Assembly (NCBI RefSeq): GCF_021432385.1
Contig: NZ_JAEACT010000002.1
Span: 887,501 to 951,500 of the forward strand
Source: Clostridium hydrogenum
GTDB lineage: Bacteria; Bacillota; Clostridia; Clostridiales; Clostridiaceae
Reading direction: 5' to 3'
Length of the DNA: 64,000 bases
Made by a program: the position numbers and the translations under genes
The notes under the pieces: model-generated
What the model saw: the letters and a program-made list of their open reading frames with translations, nothing else
Told to the model about the DNA's origin: nothing
Databases searched by the model: none
Part shown: piece after piece, positions 8,480-17,813 of the stretch
Position numbering within the stretch: the stretch's first letter is position 1
Layout of the letters: every line of letters starts with the position of its first letter

Positions 8480-9792
8480 TGAAGCTTTGGGGTGGAAGAT
8501 TTAGGGAAAGTGAAAGCAAGCTTATGGAGGAGTTTAATGCCTCCCTCAGTTTTGATAAAATATTATATGTAGAAGATATTACTGGAAGTATCGCTCATGT
8601 AAAAATGTTAAGTAAATGTGGTATTATTAGCGAAGAGGAATGCATATGTATAATTAAGGGACTAGAAGGCATATTGGATGATATTAAATTGGGTAAGCTT
8701 GAAATAAGCGGTGACTATGAAGATATACACAGTTTTGTAGAAACAAATTTAATAAATAGAATAGGCGATGCAGGTAAGAAATTGCATACAGCTAGAAGTA
8801 GAAATGACCAGGTTGCTCTTGATATGAAAATGTATGCAAAGAAGGTATCCATGAATATAATAAAGTGCATTGACACACTTATGGATACTTTGAAGAAAAA
8901 GGGTGAAGAAAATCACTATATTATGCCTGGATATACTCATATGCAAAGGGCTCAAGTAGTGACTTTTACTCATCATATGCTTGCTTATTATAGCATGCTT
9001 AAAAGAGATAAAAACAGAATTGAAAATGCAATTGAAAACTTAAATGAAAGTCCACTTGGATGCTGTGCACTGGCAGGAACTACTTACAATACGGATAGAG
9101 AATTTACAGCAAAGGAACTTGGTTTTTGTAAACCTGTAGATAATTTTTTAGATGGTGTCAGTGATAGAGACTATATAATAGAGCTTCTTTCTGATTTTTC
9201 AATTTGTATGATGCATTTGAGTAGACTCAGCGAAGAACTTATTATGTGGAGTACCAAAGAGTTTAGCTTTATTGAAATGCATGATAAATTTTCAACGGGA
9301 AGTAGTATAATGCCTCAAAAGAAAAATCCTGATGCTGCTGAACTTATTAGGGGAAAAACAGGAAGAGTATATGGCAGTTTAGTTGCAATGCTAACTATAA
9401 TGAAAGCTCTTCCACTAGCATATGATAAGGATATGCAAGAAGATAAAGAGCAATTTTTTGATGCGGCAGATACTCTAGAAATGTGCCTCATGGTTATGGA
9501 TGGAATGATTTCAACTATGAAAGTAAAAGAAAAAAGTATGAAAGAGGCTGTAAAAGGTGGTTTTTTAAATGCCACAGACGTGGCTGATTATCTAGCTAAA
9601 AAAGGAATACCTTTTAGGGATGCTCATAAAATATCTGGGGAAATTGTTATATATTGTGAAGAAAATAAAAAATGTATAGAAGAAATGGCTATAGAAGAAT
9701 TTAAACAATTTAATCCTATATTTGAAACAGATATATATGATTTTATAGATTACAATGAAATATTGAAAAAGGGAAATAAAAGTTTAATGTAA
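8479..9792 (+). CDS. argH: Argininosuccinate lyase
   Basis: Splits argininosuccinate to arginine and fumarate. 437 aa, in the fumarase/aspartase superfamily. Conserved: the N-terminal LWGGRF, TARSRNDQVALD (~110-121), TPGYTHMQ-like MPGYTHMQRAQ, and the signature loop GSSIMPQKKNPD, which carries the catalytic Ser. It overlaps argG by one base. A strong hairpin terminator follows at 9796. With the upstream citrate branch making 2-oxoglutarate (the glutamate precursor), the cluster joins carbon supply to arginine synthesis. Confidence 0.95.
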   Translation: MKLWGGRFRESESKLMEEFNASLSFDKILYVEDITGSIAHVKMLSKCGIISEEECICIIKGLEGILDDIKLGKLEISGDYEDIHSFVETNLINRIGDAGKKLHTARSRNDQVALDMKMYAKKVSMNIIKCIDTLMDTLKKKGEENHYIMPGYTHMQRAQVVTFTHHMLAYYSMLKRDKNRIENAIENLNESPLGCCALAGTTYNTDREFTAKELGFCKPVDNFLDGVSDRDYIIELLSDFSICMMHLSRLSEELIMWSTKEFSFIEMHDKFSTGSSIMPQKKNPDAAELIRGKTGRVYGSLVAMLTIMKALPLAYDKDMQEDKEQFFDAADTLEMCLMVMDGMISTMKVKEKSMKEAVKGGFLNATDVADYLAKKGIPFRDAHKISGEIVIYCEENKKCIEEMAIEEFKQFNPIFETDIYDFIDYNEILKKGNKSLM

Positions 9793-9795
9793 AAA

Positions 9796-9844
9796 AAACC
9801 ATTATTGTAGGGTTGTATATGCTCTTATAATAATGGTTTATTTT
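9796..9844 (+). terminator. Rho-independent terminator after argH
   Basis: Arms aaaccattatt (9796-9806) and aataatggttt (9829-9839), with T-rich sequence after. Confidence 0.8.
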
Positions 9845-10003
9845 CTAAAATTTCAAATTTTATCATTATAAAATGTGCAAAAAATGCAATTTTGGTAGTG
9901 AAAAAAATTCATAGTTGTGATATAATACTCAATGTTACAGCTAAAAATGAATTATATAAGATAGCTGACTTTCATTTTTGTTTCGATAGGGGGTTATAGA
10001 AAC

Positions 10004-11737
10004 ATGCAGAAAGAATTTTCTATGAGTAATGATAAGGTAATAATTAATTTTACAGCGAAGTATTGTGATACTTCAGAAAAAGTGTTAAATAGTGATGGAT
10101 TTAGAAGGGTAATATGTGCATTTATAAATAATGTGAGACTGAGAAATTCTAATGATTATAAGTATATTGAACAAACTATAGTTGAAAATGATGATGTTAA
10201 ATTAGCAAAAGAAATTATAGAAATTTTTAAATTGCTACTTGTTTTTAAAAGAGAAGAAATAATTAAGATTAATTCTAAATATGAATCATTTTTAGAAAAT
10301 CCAGATGCTATTATAAAAATTATTGAGGACATATATGGATACTGGAGAAGACTTGAAAGGTATACTATTGTTCACAACAATAAAGTAAATGAGGGATTAG
10401 AAAATGCAAGCTTTATTGATTCTAATACTCAATTTTCGCAGCTTATATTAAATACTTACAGAAAAATAGAAGAGAATATCCAAGGATTTAAGCCAAAAGT
10501 TTATAGGCAGCTTCCAGCAGGTGCAAATGCAGGATTGATTGTTAATTCTATAAAGTGGAAATTTCCAGAAGGATATGAATGCTTAAATGGTGTACCGGTG
10601 ATTGATTCTGTACTTATAGATCCACCGTTTATATCTTATCCTAAAAAAATAACAAGAGATGGTACATTTTCAGAAGTGTTTGAAAATCCATTGAATTGCA
10701 GAATAAATAGAGAACACTGGTTTTGTTTCCCTATAAAAGTAGGAACTCTTCTTGCCTTTGTTTATTTTCACAGAGATTTTATGGCACATGGAATTACATT
10801 ATGTAATTTATTTGAAATTGCTAAGGAAGAGGAATATATTAATTCAAAACCTGATATATTATTTGTTTTTGGAGCAAAAGATAATAGTGAAAATGTAAGA
10901 ACGATATTTTATGATGATAAAGAAAATGATATAATGCTTGGATATATAAACTATAGTGAAAAAATAGATTATTTTGGCTATATGAAGAAAATGACGCTCA
11001 CACTTCATAATCTAATTATGATTAAGAGGGGATACTTACCAATACATGGCGCTATGGTAAACATTGTAACAAAAGATGGAAATATAGTTAATGCTGTTAT
11101 TATGGGTGACAGTGGAGCAGGCAAATCTGAAAGTCTTGAGGCCTTTAGAGAATTAGGAGAAGACTATATAAGCGATATGACAGTTATTTTTGATGACATG
11201 GGTGTTGTTAAATTAAATGGTGATAATAAGCCTATGGGTTATGGAACAGAAATAGGTGCTTTTGTAAGGCTTGATGATCTTGATCCAGGATATGCATTTA
11301 GAGAAATAGATAGAAGCATATTTATGAACCCTGATAAAACAAATGCAAGATTGGTTATTCCAGTAGCATCTTATAATGACATTACAAGGGGATACCCAAT
11401 CGATATATTTTTGTATGCTAACAACTACGAAGATGGAGAGGAATTAACCTTCTTTGATTCAGCTAAAGAGGCTATAGAAGTATTTAAACAAGGAGCAAGA
11501 ATGGCCAAAGGTACTACAACAGAAAAGGGTCTTGTTAAAACATTTTTTGCAAATCCCTTTGGACCTGTTCAGAGAAAAGATGAAACTAATAAACTTATAT
11601 TAGAGTATTTCAATAAGTTTTTTAAATCAGGAGTTAAAGTTGGACAAATAAGGACTTGTCTTGGAATAAAGGGAAAAGAACAGAATGGACCTAAAAAGGC
11701 GGCCATCAAACTTTTAGATATAGTTAAAACTTTATGA
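10004..11737 (+). CDS. PEP carboxykinase-like P-loop protein
   Basis: 577 aa. The middle carries a Walker A loop of the PEPCK/HPr-kinase fold, MGDSGAGKSES (~367-377), followed by a PEPCK-like region with SDMTVIFDDMG (a Walker-B-like acidic segment). The N-terminal ~300 residues are family-specific with no recognised domain. From memory, this family is annotated in C. acetobutylicum as a predicted P-loop kinase or ATPase distantly related to PEPCK. No signal peptide or membrane segment. ATG 10004 follows AGGGGGTTATAG. Monocistronic with its own leader (9845-10003). The true substrate is unknown; PEPCK activity itself is not supported, because the oxaloacetate site is not evident. Confidence 0.7.
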   Translation: MQKEFSMSNDKVIINFTAKYCDTSEKVLNSDGFRRVICAFINNVRLRNSNDYKYIEQTIVENDDVKLAKEIIEIFKLLLVFKREEIIKINSKYESFLENPDAIIKIIEDIYGYWRRLERYTIVHNNKVNEGLENASFIDSNTQFSQLILNTYRKIEENIQGFKPKVYRQLPAGANAGLIVNSIKWKFPEGYECLNGVPVIDSVLIDPPFISYPKKITRDGTFSEVFENPLNCRINREHWFCFPIKVGTLLAFVYFHRDFMAHGITLCNLFEIAKEEEYINSKPDILFVFGAKDNSENVRTIFYDDKENDIMLGYINYSEKIDYFGYMKKMTLTLHNLIMIKRGYLPIHGAMVNIVTKDGNIVNAVIMGDSGAGKSESLEAFRELGEDYISDMTVIFDDMGVVKLNGDNKPMGYGTEIGAFVRLDDLDPGYAFREIDRSIFMNPDKTNARLVIPVASYNDITRGYPIDIFLYANNYEDGEELTFFDSAKEAIEVFKQGARMAKGTTTEKGLVKTFFANPFGPVQRKDETNKLILEYFNKFFKSGVKVGQIRTCLGIKGKEQNGPKKAAIKLLDIVKTL

Positions 11738-11770
11738 TACTAGTTTATACACAAAATTAAAACATTGCTA

Positions 11771-11994
11771 ACCAAAAGACAGAGTACGGAGTACAGAGTA
11801 CAAAGTACAGTGAAGGATGATTTTCTGTAGCAAAGCTACAGAAAATCTTAAAACTTAGTTTTTGATTGCTTACGCAATCGCGGCATTAATGTTGTTCAGC
11901 GAAGCTGACAACATATAAGTTTAAGATTTACCTAACGTAAGGAAAGGTAAATCATCCTTCACTGTACTCTGTACTCTGTACTTTGTACTCTGGT
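11771..11994. repeat. Palindromic element with period-7 ends, copy 1 ('gagtaca' type)
   Basis: The left end is a run of 7-mers (agagtac, ggagtac, agagtac, aaagtac) followed by agtgaaggatgattt. The right end is the reverse complement (aaatcatccttcact then tgtactc-type 7-mers). Inside are small perfect hairpins: tgtagcaaagctaca (11826-11840), gattgcttacgcaatc (11864-11879) and tgttgttcagcg...gctgacaaca. No ORF. It fills the gap between the PEPCK-like gene and the convergent membrane-protein gene. Related elements lie at 36047 and 47965. Confidence 0.85.
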
Positions 11995-12000
11995 TTATCT

Positions 12001-12519
12001 TTAATTAGAGGAGTCTGTACTTTCATAATCATCAATGTGAATATTTAATTTTTCACATTCTTCTGCATCTTTTAAAGTATAATCGTGTTTAAGATTTGAT
12101 ATATTTTTCATATATGTATCATCAGTATAAGATTTACCGTTTATGAGGTGAGAAAATTTGTTCTTGTACAGTTCTACATAATTTAATATTATTTGTTTTT
12201 TTATTAAATAAAGCTCCCTTGTTTTTGAATCTCCGCTATCCCACGAAAATTTTGAATATAAGTACTTAATTTGTAAGTAACACTTTTCTGTATTAAAAAG
12301 CATGTGTATTTTTGAACAATTATTAGCATAGTAACTTTCTGTAGTTTTAGAGTCTGATGAGGATATAGAATCCATTTCTTTATCGATTTGTTTTTCGTAA
12401 TTTTTATATTTTATAAAAGAGGCTTTGCTTGGGTTGTATGTAGAAATTAGCAGAATAAAAAATGCAAGTACGATTACATAAATTAGAAATAAAAGTTTTT
12501 TATGATATAATATTCTCAT
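12001..12519 (-). CDS. Membrane-anchored small protein, unknown function
   Basis: 172 aa. A short positive N-terminus is followed by a single hydrophobic helix (residues ~9-27), then a polar, Lys/Ser/Tyr-rich region predicted to be outside the membrane. No lipobox Cys and no recognised domain. Start ATG at 12519 follows CAGGTATT on the minus strand. The stop codon abuts the palindromic element at 11771-11994, which may act as its terminator. The function is not recognised. Confidence 0.6.
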   Translation of the reverse strand: MRILYHKKLLFLIYVIVLAFFILLISTYNPSKASFIKYKNYEKQIDKEMDSISSSDSKTTESYYANNCSKIHMLFNTEKCYLQIKYLYSKFSWDSGDSKTRELYLIKKQIILNYVELYKNKFSHLINGKSYTDDTYMKNISNLKHDYTLKDAEECEKLNIHIDDYESTDSSN

Positions 12520-12642
12520 TCAATAATACCTGATAAAATACTATATTATATAATACTTATAAAAAAAGTATTTAGAACTTATATTTATTTTAATAATTAA
12601 AAATAGGCAAATGTGCTAAAGAAAGCTATGTTTTAAATAAAA

Positions 12643-12743
12643 TTTTAGGGACAAACCTTTAAAAGACTTATAACCTTCAATTTATATAAGTGTTTAGCGA
12701 GTTATTGAAAGTTATTAGAATTTTAAAGATTCATCCCTCAAAT
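12643..12743. repeat. Palindromic repeat, diverged member of the 'ctttcaataactcgc' family
   Basis: Imperfect inverted repeat: agggacaaacctttaaaa (~12648-12665) against ttttaaagattcatccct (~12721-12738). The centre, read on the minus strand, is ctttcaataactcgc, the same core as in the elements at 21143, 24174 and 34592. Just upstream (12613-12640) is a half copy of the ctatgttttaaata repeat with leader gctaaagaaa. Confidence 0.6.
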
Positions 12744-12785
12744 TTATTAATTCTATTTAATGCTCTGCAATATGCCTACCTTGTA

Positions 12786-12995
12786 TTATTTTTCAACTCT
12801 AACTTCTCTATCTCTTCCAAAGAAAGATATTGCATATAGACCTGCAATGCCGACAATTGAATAGATTACTCTTGTAAATGTAGACATTGTACCAAATAAT
12901 GCTGATACTAAATCAAAGTTAAAGAAACCAATCAAACCCCAGTTTACAGCACCTATTACTACGAAAATAAGCGCAATAATATCTAATGTTTTCAT
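12786..12995 (-). CDS. DUF378 family small membrane protein
   Basis: 69 aa, two transmembrane helices (~5-25 and ~40-60). The sequence GAVNWGLIGFFNFDLV is the DUF378 signature seen in B. subtilis YuzA-like proteins. The function of the family is not known. Start ATG at 12995 follows AAAGGAGATGT on the minus strand. Monocistronic. Confidence 0.85.
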   Translation of the reverse strand: MKTLDIIALIFVVIGAVNWGLIGFFNFDLVSALFGTMSTFTRVIYSIVGIAGLYAISFFGRDREVRVEK

Positions 12996-13068
12996 TGTAT
13001 TTTACATCTCCTTTAAAATAGTTTTACAGCACTATTTTGTGCAGTTTTTTTAATTTTATGTTTATAAA

Positions 13069-13533
13069 TTATAATTCAATATTTCTGTCTATAGGTTGTG
13101 AAAGTGATATAAAGGTATTTGTTCTTTGAATACCATCTATTTTTTGAATTTTATTTATAAGAAGATCCTGAAGATCATCTATACTTTTGCAGATGACTTT
13201 AGCCAAAATTGAAAAATCACCTGTTATGTAATAAAGTTCTACAATTTCTTTTATCTCATTCATGGATTCAACTACATTTGTATATGTGGCAGCTTTATCA
13301 AGATAAATTCCTATAAAACAGCATACATCATATCCGAGTTTTGTATTGTTTAATATTAACTTAGTACCTCGAATTATACCTATTTCTTCCATTTTTTTCA
13401 TTCTAACATGTATTGTACCACCGCTAACATGGCACTGCCTTGCTATCTCCAAATAAGGTGTTCGTGAATCTTTAACTAAAATATCTAATATTTGCAAATC
13501 CAAATCATCTAATCCGCTAATTTGTAAATTCAT
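13069..13533 (-). CDS. Lrp/AsnC family transcriptional regulator
   Basis: 154 aa. The N-terminal winged HTH (residues ~8-55) contains LDLQILDILVKDSRTPYLEI and a recognition helix region VSGGTIHVRMKKM. The C-terminal RAM ligand-binding domain (~70-150) includes YYITGDFSILAKV. These proteins bind amino acids and act as octamers. Start ATG at 13533 follows ATAGGAGTTGA on the minus strand. It is divergent from the YprB-like gene. The target is unknown; a self-regulatory site in the 113-bp spacer is plausible but not identified. Confidence 0.92.
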   Translation of the reverse strand: MNLQISGLDDLDLQILDILVKDSRTPYLEIARQCHVSGGTIHVRMKKMEEIGIIRGTKLILNNTKLGYDVCCFIGIYLDKAATYTNVVESMNEIKEIVELYYITGDFSILAKVICKSIDDLQDLLINKIQKIDGIQRTNTFISLSQPIDRNIEL

Positions 13534-13697
13534 TTAAATCAACTCCTATACATTAAGTAACAATATTATTATATCAAATTCAGTACTAATATACCAAATT
13601 AAATTTAATATAATATGATTAAAGTAGTATTTTATTATAAAAATAAATGGTGTATAATAAATTCTTGTGGATAATTAATAATTGGGGTGGAAAATAT

Positions 13698-14495
13698 ATG
13701 TATACTCATAAGCAAAGTAGCGAAATCGATATGCCTATAGAAATACTTAAAAAGTATGATATGTTAAAAATAGCATATTTTGATATAGAAACTACAGGAT
13801 TTGATAAAGAACAAGATAATGTAATACTAATTTCAGTTGGCTATTATGAGAAAAATAATATTTTTACTATAAAACAGTATTTTGGAGAAAACTTAACTGA
13901 TGAAAAAGAGGTATTAGAAAAATTTTTAAAAATATTAAAAGAATTTGATATATGGTGTTCATATAATGGAAAAGCCTTTGATGAGCCATTTATAAAATAT
14001 AGATCACAAAGATATGATATGGAGTTTAATTTACCAAAAAAACATATTGATTTATATAGGATGATAAGGCCTTATCAAAAGCAACTTGGGCTTACTAGAT
14101 GTAATTTAAAATCTGTTGAAAGATATATAGGTATTGAAAGAAAAGATACAATTGATGGTGGAATAAGTGTAGAATTATATAAAAAATATATAAAAAATAA
14201 AGAAGAAAACTTAAGAAAAATTATGATGCTTCATAATTTTGAAGATGTTTATAACTTACCACAAATATTTAATGTTGTATGGAAGATTGAAAATACAAAA
14301 GGTTTTATTAGAGAAGATCATATTACAGATAAGCAGATGGGTTATATTAAATATCTTTTAAATAAAAATAAAGTTATAGTTGACTTAAATTTTGAAAAAA
14401 TATCTAAAAAGGTAGCTTCAAAGATAATTGCTAGTCTTCTTGAAGGAAATTCAAGTAATGAAAAATTGCAGGAAATTGTCCAAGACTTCTATTAA
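13698..14495 (+). CDS. YprB-type ribonuclease H-like (DEDD) exonuclease domain protein
   Basis: 265 aa from ATG 13698, which follows GGGGTGG. An upstream in-frame ATG at 13647 is rejected because a -10 box TATAAT (13653-13658) lies beyond it, so the mRNA would start later. The exonuclease motifs of the YprB_RNaseH-like domain are intact: FDIETTGF (Asp29/Glu31), YNGKAFDEPF, HIDLYRM, and LHNFEDVYNLP (final Asp). A C-terminal extension of ~50 residues is Lys-rich. It probably degrades nucleic acid 3' to 5' with two metal ions; the substrate is unknown. A second relative lies at 21600. Confidence 0.8.
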   Translation: MYTHKQSSEIDMPIEILKKYDMLKIAYFDIETTGFDKEQDNVILISVGYYEKNNIFTIKQYFGENLTDEKEVLEKFLKILKEFDIWCSYNGKAFDEPFIKYRSQRYDMEFNLPKKHIDLYRMIRPYQKQLGLTRCNLKSVERYIGIERKDTIDGGISVELYKKYIKNKEENLRKIMMLHNFEDVYNLPQIFNVVWKIENTKGFIREDHITDKQMGYIKYLLNKNKVIVDLNFEKISKKVASKIIASLLEGNSSNEKLQEIVQDFY

Positions 14496-14571
14496 TGTGC
14501 TTGTCTAAAAAAATATTGACATGAAAATTTAAATATGATATTTTAGTAACATAGTGTAAATTTAATAAGGG

Positions 14572-14640
14572 AATCATATAACCGGCGGAAGTGGAATAAC
14601 CACAGGGAGTATGATTTTGAAAATGCCGACCGCCTGGGCA
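14572..14640 (+). promoter_or_regulatory. ZTP riboswitch (pfl motif)
   Basis: P1 is aatcata/tatgatt (14572-14578 with 14610-14616). The conserved 'accggcgga' bulge, a gtgg..ccac stem (14591-14602), 'agggag', and the hallmark ccgcctgggca (14630-14640) that forms the pseudoknot are all present. This matches the ZTP aptamer, first named for its place upstream of pfl genes. It senses the purine intermediate ZTP/ZMP, which builds up when 10-formyl-THF is short. Here it is upstream of pflB, which makes formate. Confidence 0.9.
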
Positions 14641-14666
14641 AAGTGTTAGCCTAGGTGGTTTTTTTA
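14629..14666 (+). terminator. Riboswitch-controlled terminator of pflBA
   Basis: accgcctgggc (14629-14639) pairs with gcctaggtggt (14649-14659, with G-T wobbles), followed by a run of T. The left arm contains the ZTP aptamer pseudoknot bases, so ligand binding and termination exclude each other. Confidence 0.88.
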
Positions 14667-14747
14667 TATCTATAATTACCATAATTTATAGGCTGATGCA
14701 AAATTTTAAGAATTATCAAAAAATTTTGGAAAAGGATGGATAAAATT

Positions 14748-16979
14748 ATGAGAAATGAATGGAATGGATTTAAAACAGGCATATGGAATGAGAAAATTGA
14801 TGTTAGGAATTTTATTCAGAAAAATTACTCACCTTATATGGGAGATGAAAGTTTTTTAGTAGCTCCAACAGAAAAAACTAAAAAGGTTTGGAAAAAATGT
14901 GAAGATATGATTTTAGAAGAACTTAAAAAAGGTGGAGTTTTAAAAGCAGATTCCAAAACTGTTTCTGGAATAGATAGTTTTAAGGCTGGATATATTGATA
15001 AAGAAAATGAAGTAATTGTAGGACTTCAAACTGATGAGCCACTTAAAAGAATGGTTAATCCATTTGGTGGTATAAGAATGGCAAAGCAGGCCTTGAATGA
15101 ATATGGCTATAAAATAGATGAAGAAGTTAATGAAGTATTTACTAAGTATAGAAAAACTCATAATGAGGGCGTTTTTGATGCTTATACAGATGAAATGAAG
15201 GTCGCAAGACATGTGGGATTGTTAACAGGACTTCCAGATGCTTATGGAAGAGGAAGAATAATAGGTGATTTTAGAAGAATTGCTTTATATGGAATTGATT
15301 TTTTAATTGAAGAAAAGAAAAAAGATTTAAAAGAATTAAAAGGTGATATGTCAGAAGTTTTAATAAGACGAAGAGAAGAAGTTGCTGAACAAATAAAGGC
15401 ACTTAAAAAGATGAAGAACATGGCTGCAGAGTATGGCGTAGATATTTCAAATCCAGCGGTAAATGCAAGAGAAGCTGTTCAATTTACTTATTTTGGGTAT
15501 TTGGCTGGAATAAAAGAAAATAATGGTGCTGCCATGTCACTTGGAAGAGTTTCAACTTTTTTAGATATATATATTGAAAGAGATTTGCAAAATGGAGTTA
15601 TAACAGAAGAAGAAGCACAGGAAATTATAGATCAATTTGTAATTAAACTTAGAGTAGAAAGACATTTAAGAACACCAGAATATAATGAATTATTCGCAGG
15701 TGATCCTAATTGGGTTACTGAATCTATTGGAGGAATGGGAATTAACGGAGAGACCTTAGTTACTAAAAATTCTTTTAGATTTCTTCACACACTTACAAAT
15801 TTAAATCCAGCACCAGAACCTAATATGACAGTTTTATGGTCTGAAAAATTGCCAGAAGCTTTTAAAAAGTATTGTGCAAAGATGTCAATAGCTACAGACG
15901 CAATTCAATATGAAAATGATGATATAATGAGACCTATATATGGAGATGATTACGGAATAGCTTGCTGTGTTTCTGCAATGCAAATAGGTAAGCAGATGCA
16001 GTTCTTTGGAGCTAGATGTAATCTTGCAAAATCACTTCTCTATGCAATAAATGGTGGAGTAGATGAAAAGAAATTTGATAAAGTAGTTCCAAGTATAGAA
16101 AGAATAAAAGATGAAGTTTTAGATTACAATAAGGTAAAAGAAAATTATTTTAAAGTAATGGAATATGTTGCAAATTTATATGTAAATACACTTGATTTAA
16201 TACATTATATGCATGATAAGTATGCCTATGAAGCAGGACTTATGGCCCTTCATGATACAGATGTTCATAGATTCCTAGCTTGTGGTATTGCAGGACTTTC
16301 TGTAGCGGCAGATTCATTAAGTGCTATAAAGTATGCTAAAGTAAAACCTATAAGAAATGAAGCTGGCATTGCAATTGACTTTGAAATTGAAGGGGATTTT
16401 CCTAAATACGGAAATGATGATGACAGAGTAGATGACATGGCTGTTGAAATAGTTAATAAATTTATTAAAGAACTTAGAAAAACAAAAGCATATAGAAATG
16501 CAGAACATACATTATCTGCACTTACAATAACTTCAAATGTAATGTATGGAAAAAAGACAGGAGCAACTCCAGATGGAAGAAAAGCAGGAGAAGCTTTTGC
16601 ACCAGGAGCAAATCCAATGCACGGAAGAGATAAAAGTGGAGCATTAGCATCTCTTAATAGCGTTGCTAAAGTACCTTATAGGAATGTGTGCCAAGATGGT
16701 GTTTCAAATACATTTTCAATAACACCTGATGCCTTGGGAAAAGATGATGATAGCAAGGTAAACAATTTAAAGGCATTACTAGACGGATATTTTGTACAAG
16801 GAGCACATCACTTAAATGTAAATGTACTTAATAGAGAAACATTATTAGATGCAATGGATCATCCAGAAAAATATCCTACACTTACTATAAGAGTATCAGG
16901 ATATGCAGTAAATTTTGTAAGGCTTACTAGAGAACAGCAGCTTGAAGTAATAAAAAGAACCTTCCATAAAAATATATAA
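14748..16979 (+). CDS. pflB: Formate C-acetyltransferase (pyruvate formate-lyase)
   Basis: Converts pyruvate and CoA to acetyl-CoA and formate with a glycyl radical. 743 aa from ATG 14748 (AAAGGATGG ribosome binding site); an alternative ATG at 14736 would add four residues. The active-site pair is Cys406-Cys407 in IACCVSAMQ. The glycyl radical is at Gly718 in RVSGYAVNF near the C-terminus. The activating enzyme gene follows 12 bases later. Under ZTP riboswitch control. In clostridia of this type, Pfl is thought to supply formyl groups for purine synthesis rather than bulk fermentation, which fits the riboswitch. Confidence 0.97.
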   Translation: MRNEWNGFKTGIWNEKIDVRNFIQKNYSPYMGDESFLVAPTEKTKKVWKKCEDMILEELKKGGVLKADSKTVSGIDSFKAGYIDKENEVIVGLQTDEPLKRMVNPFGGIRMAKQALNEYGYKIDEEVNEVFTKYRKTHNEGVFDAYTDEMKVARHVGLLTGLPDAYGRGRIIGDFRRIALYGIDFLIEEKKKDLKELKGDMSEVLIRRREEVAEQIKALKKMKNMAAEYGVDISNPAVNAREAVQFTYFGYLAGIKENNGAAMSLGRVSTFLDIYIERDLQNGVITEEEAQEIIDQFVIKLRVERHLRTPEYNELFAGDPNWVTESIGGMGINGETLVTKNSFRFLHTLTNLNPAPEPNMTVLWSEKLPEAFKKYCAKMSIATDAIQYENDDIMRPIYGDDYGIACCVSAMQIGKQMQFFGARCNLAKSLLYAINGGVDEKKFDKVVPSIERIKDEVLDYNKVKENYFKVMEYVANLYVNTLDLIHYMHDKYAYEAGLMALHDTDVHRFLACGIAGLSVAADSLSAIKYAKVKPIRNEAGIAIDFEIEGDFPKYGNDDDRVDDMAVEIVNKFIKELRKTKAYRNAEHTLSALTITSNVMYGKKTGATPDGRKAGEAFAPGANPMHGRDKSGALASLNSVAKVPYRNVCQDGVSNTFSITPDALGKDDDSKVNNLKALLDGYFVQGAHHLNVNVLNRETLLDAMDHPEKYPTLTIRVSGYAVNFVRLTREQQLEVIKRTFHKNI

Positions 16980-16991
16980 AGGGTGATTATT

Positions 16992-17705
16992 ATGGGGAAA
17001 ATTCATTCTATAGAGACCATGGGATTAGTAGATGGACCTGGAATAAGAGTGGTAGTATTTTTTGCAGGATGCAGACTTAGATGTGCCTTCTGTCATAACC
17101 CGGATACATGGAATTTAAATAATGGAGAGGAAATTAGTGCAAATGAGCTTTTAAATAAGGTTAAAAGATTTAAAAGTTATTTTACAAGGTCTGGAGGAGG
17201 AGTTACCTGTTCAGGTGGAGAACCTTTAATGCAGCCAGAATTTCTTCTTGAATTTTTAAAATTATGTAAAGAAAATGGAATTAACACTGCTATTGATACT
17301 GCTGGCTTTGGAATTGGAAACTATGATGAAATTTTAAAATATACTGACACGGTTCTCTTGGATGTGAAACATGTAAATGAAGAAGGCTATAAAAAATTAA
17401 CTGGTGGCAGTATGGAGGAGTTTTATAAATTTCTAAATTCAGTAAATAATTCAAAGGCACACATATGGATAAGGCATGTTATGGTTCCGGGAATTACTGA
17501 TAACTATGAAAGTATGGATCAAATTGTGAGTATAATAACTAAAATTAGAAAGATAGATAAATTTGAAATTTTGCCATACCATACTTTAGGTGTTTCTAAA
17601 TATGAAAAGTTAGGTGTTAGATATAATTTAACTGATGTTAAACCTATGGATAAAGAAAAAGCAAGTATGTATGAAAATTATGTAAAAAATATTCTCAAAA
17701 TATAG
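16992..17705 (+). CDS. pflA: Pyruvate formate-lyase-activating enzyme (radical SAM)
   Basis: Generates the glycyl radical on PflB using SAM and a 4Fe-4S cluster. 237 aa from ATG 16992. An in-frame GTG at 16983 lies within the ribosome binding site AAGGGTG and is rejected. The cluster motif CRLRCAFCHNPDTW has the CX3CX2C spacing, and SGGEPLMQ is the SAM-binding GGE motif. Co-transcribed with pflB. A hairpin terminator follows at 17721. Confidence 0.96.
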   Translation: MGKIHSIETMGLVDGPGIRVVVFFAGCRLRCAFCHNPDTWNLNNGEEISANELLNKVKRFKSYFTRSGGGVTCSGGEPLMQPEFLLEFLKLCKENGINTAIDTAGFGIGNYDEILKYTDTVLLDVKHVNEEGYKKLTGGSMEEFYKFLNSVNNSKAHIWIRHVMVPGITDNYESMDQIVSIITKIRKIDKFEILPYHTLGVSKYEKLGVRYNLTDVKPMDKEKASMYENYVKNILKI

Positions 17706-17720
17706 ATGATATTACAAAAG

Positions 17721-17760
17721 CCACTTGAAATTACAATTATAGTTTCAAGTGGTTTTATTT
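17721..17760 (+). terminator. Rho-independent terminator after pflA
   Basis: ccacttgaaa (17721-17730) pairs with tttcaagtgg (17743-17752), followed by ttttatttta. Confidence 0.85.
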
Positions 17761-17813
17761 TATTACGATAGATAATATGTTATTAGTATGGTATATGGTA
17801 TGGAGGGGTTAAA

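Noticed and set aside
11771..11994. CRISPR array, because of the regular short repeats
   Set aside because: Repeat units are 7 bases with no spacers and are inverted at the two ends; no cas genes nearby.
13647..13697. 17-residue N-terminal extension of the YprB-like gene
   Set aside because: A TATAAT at 13653-13658 indicates that transcription starts downstream of this ATG, and GGGGTGG supports ATG 13698.
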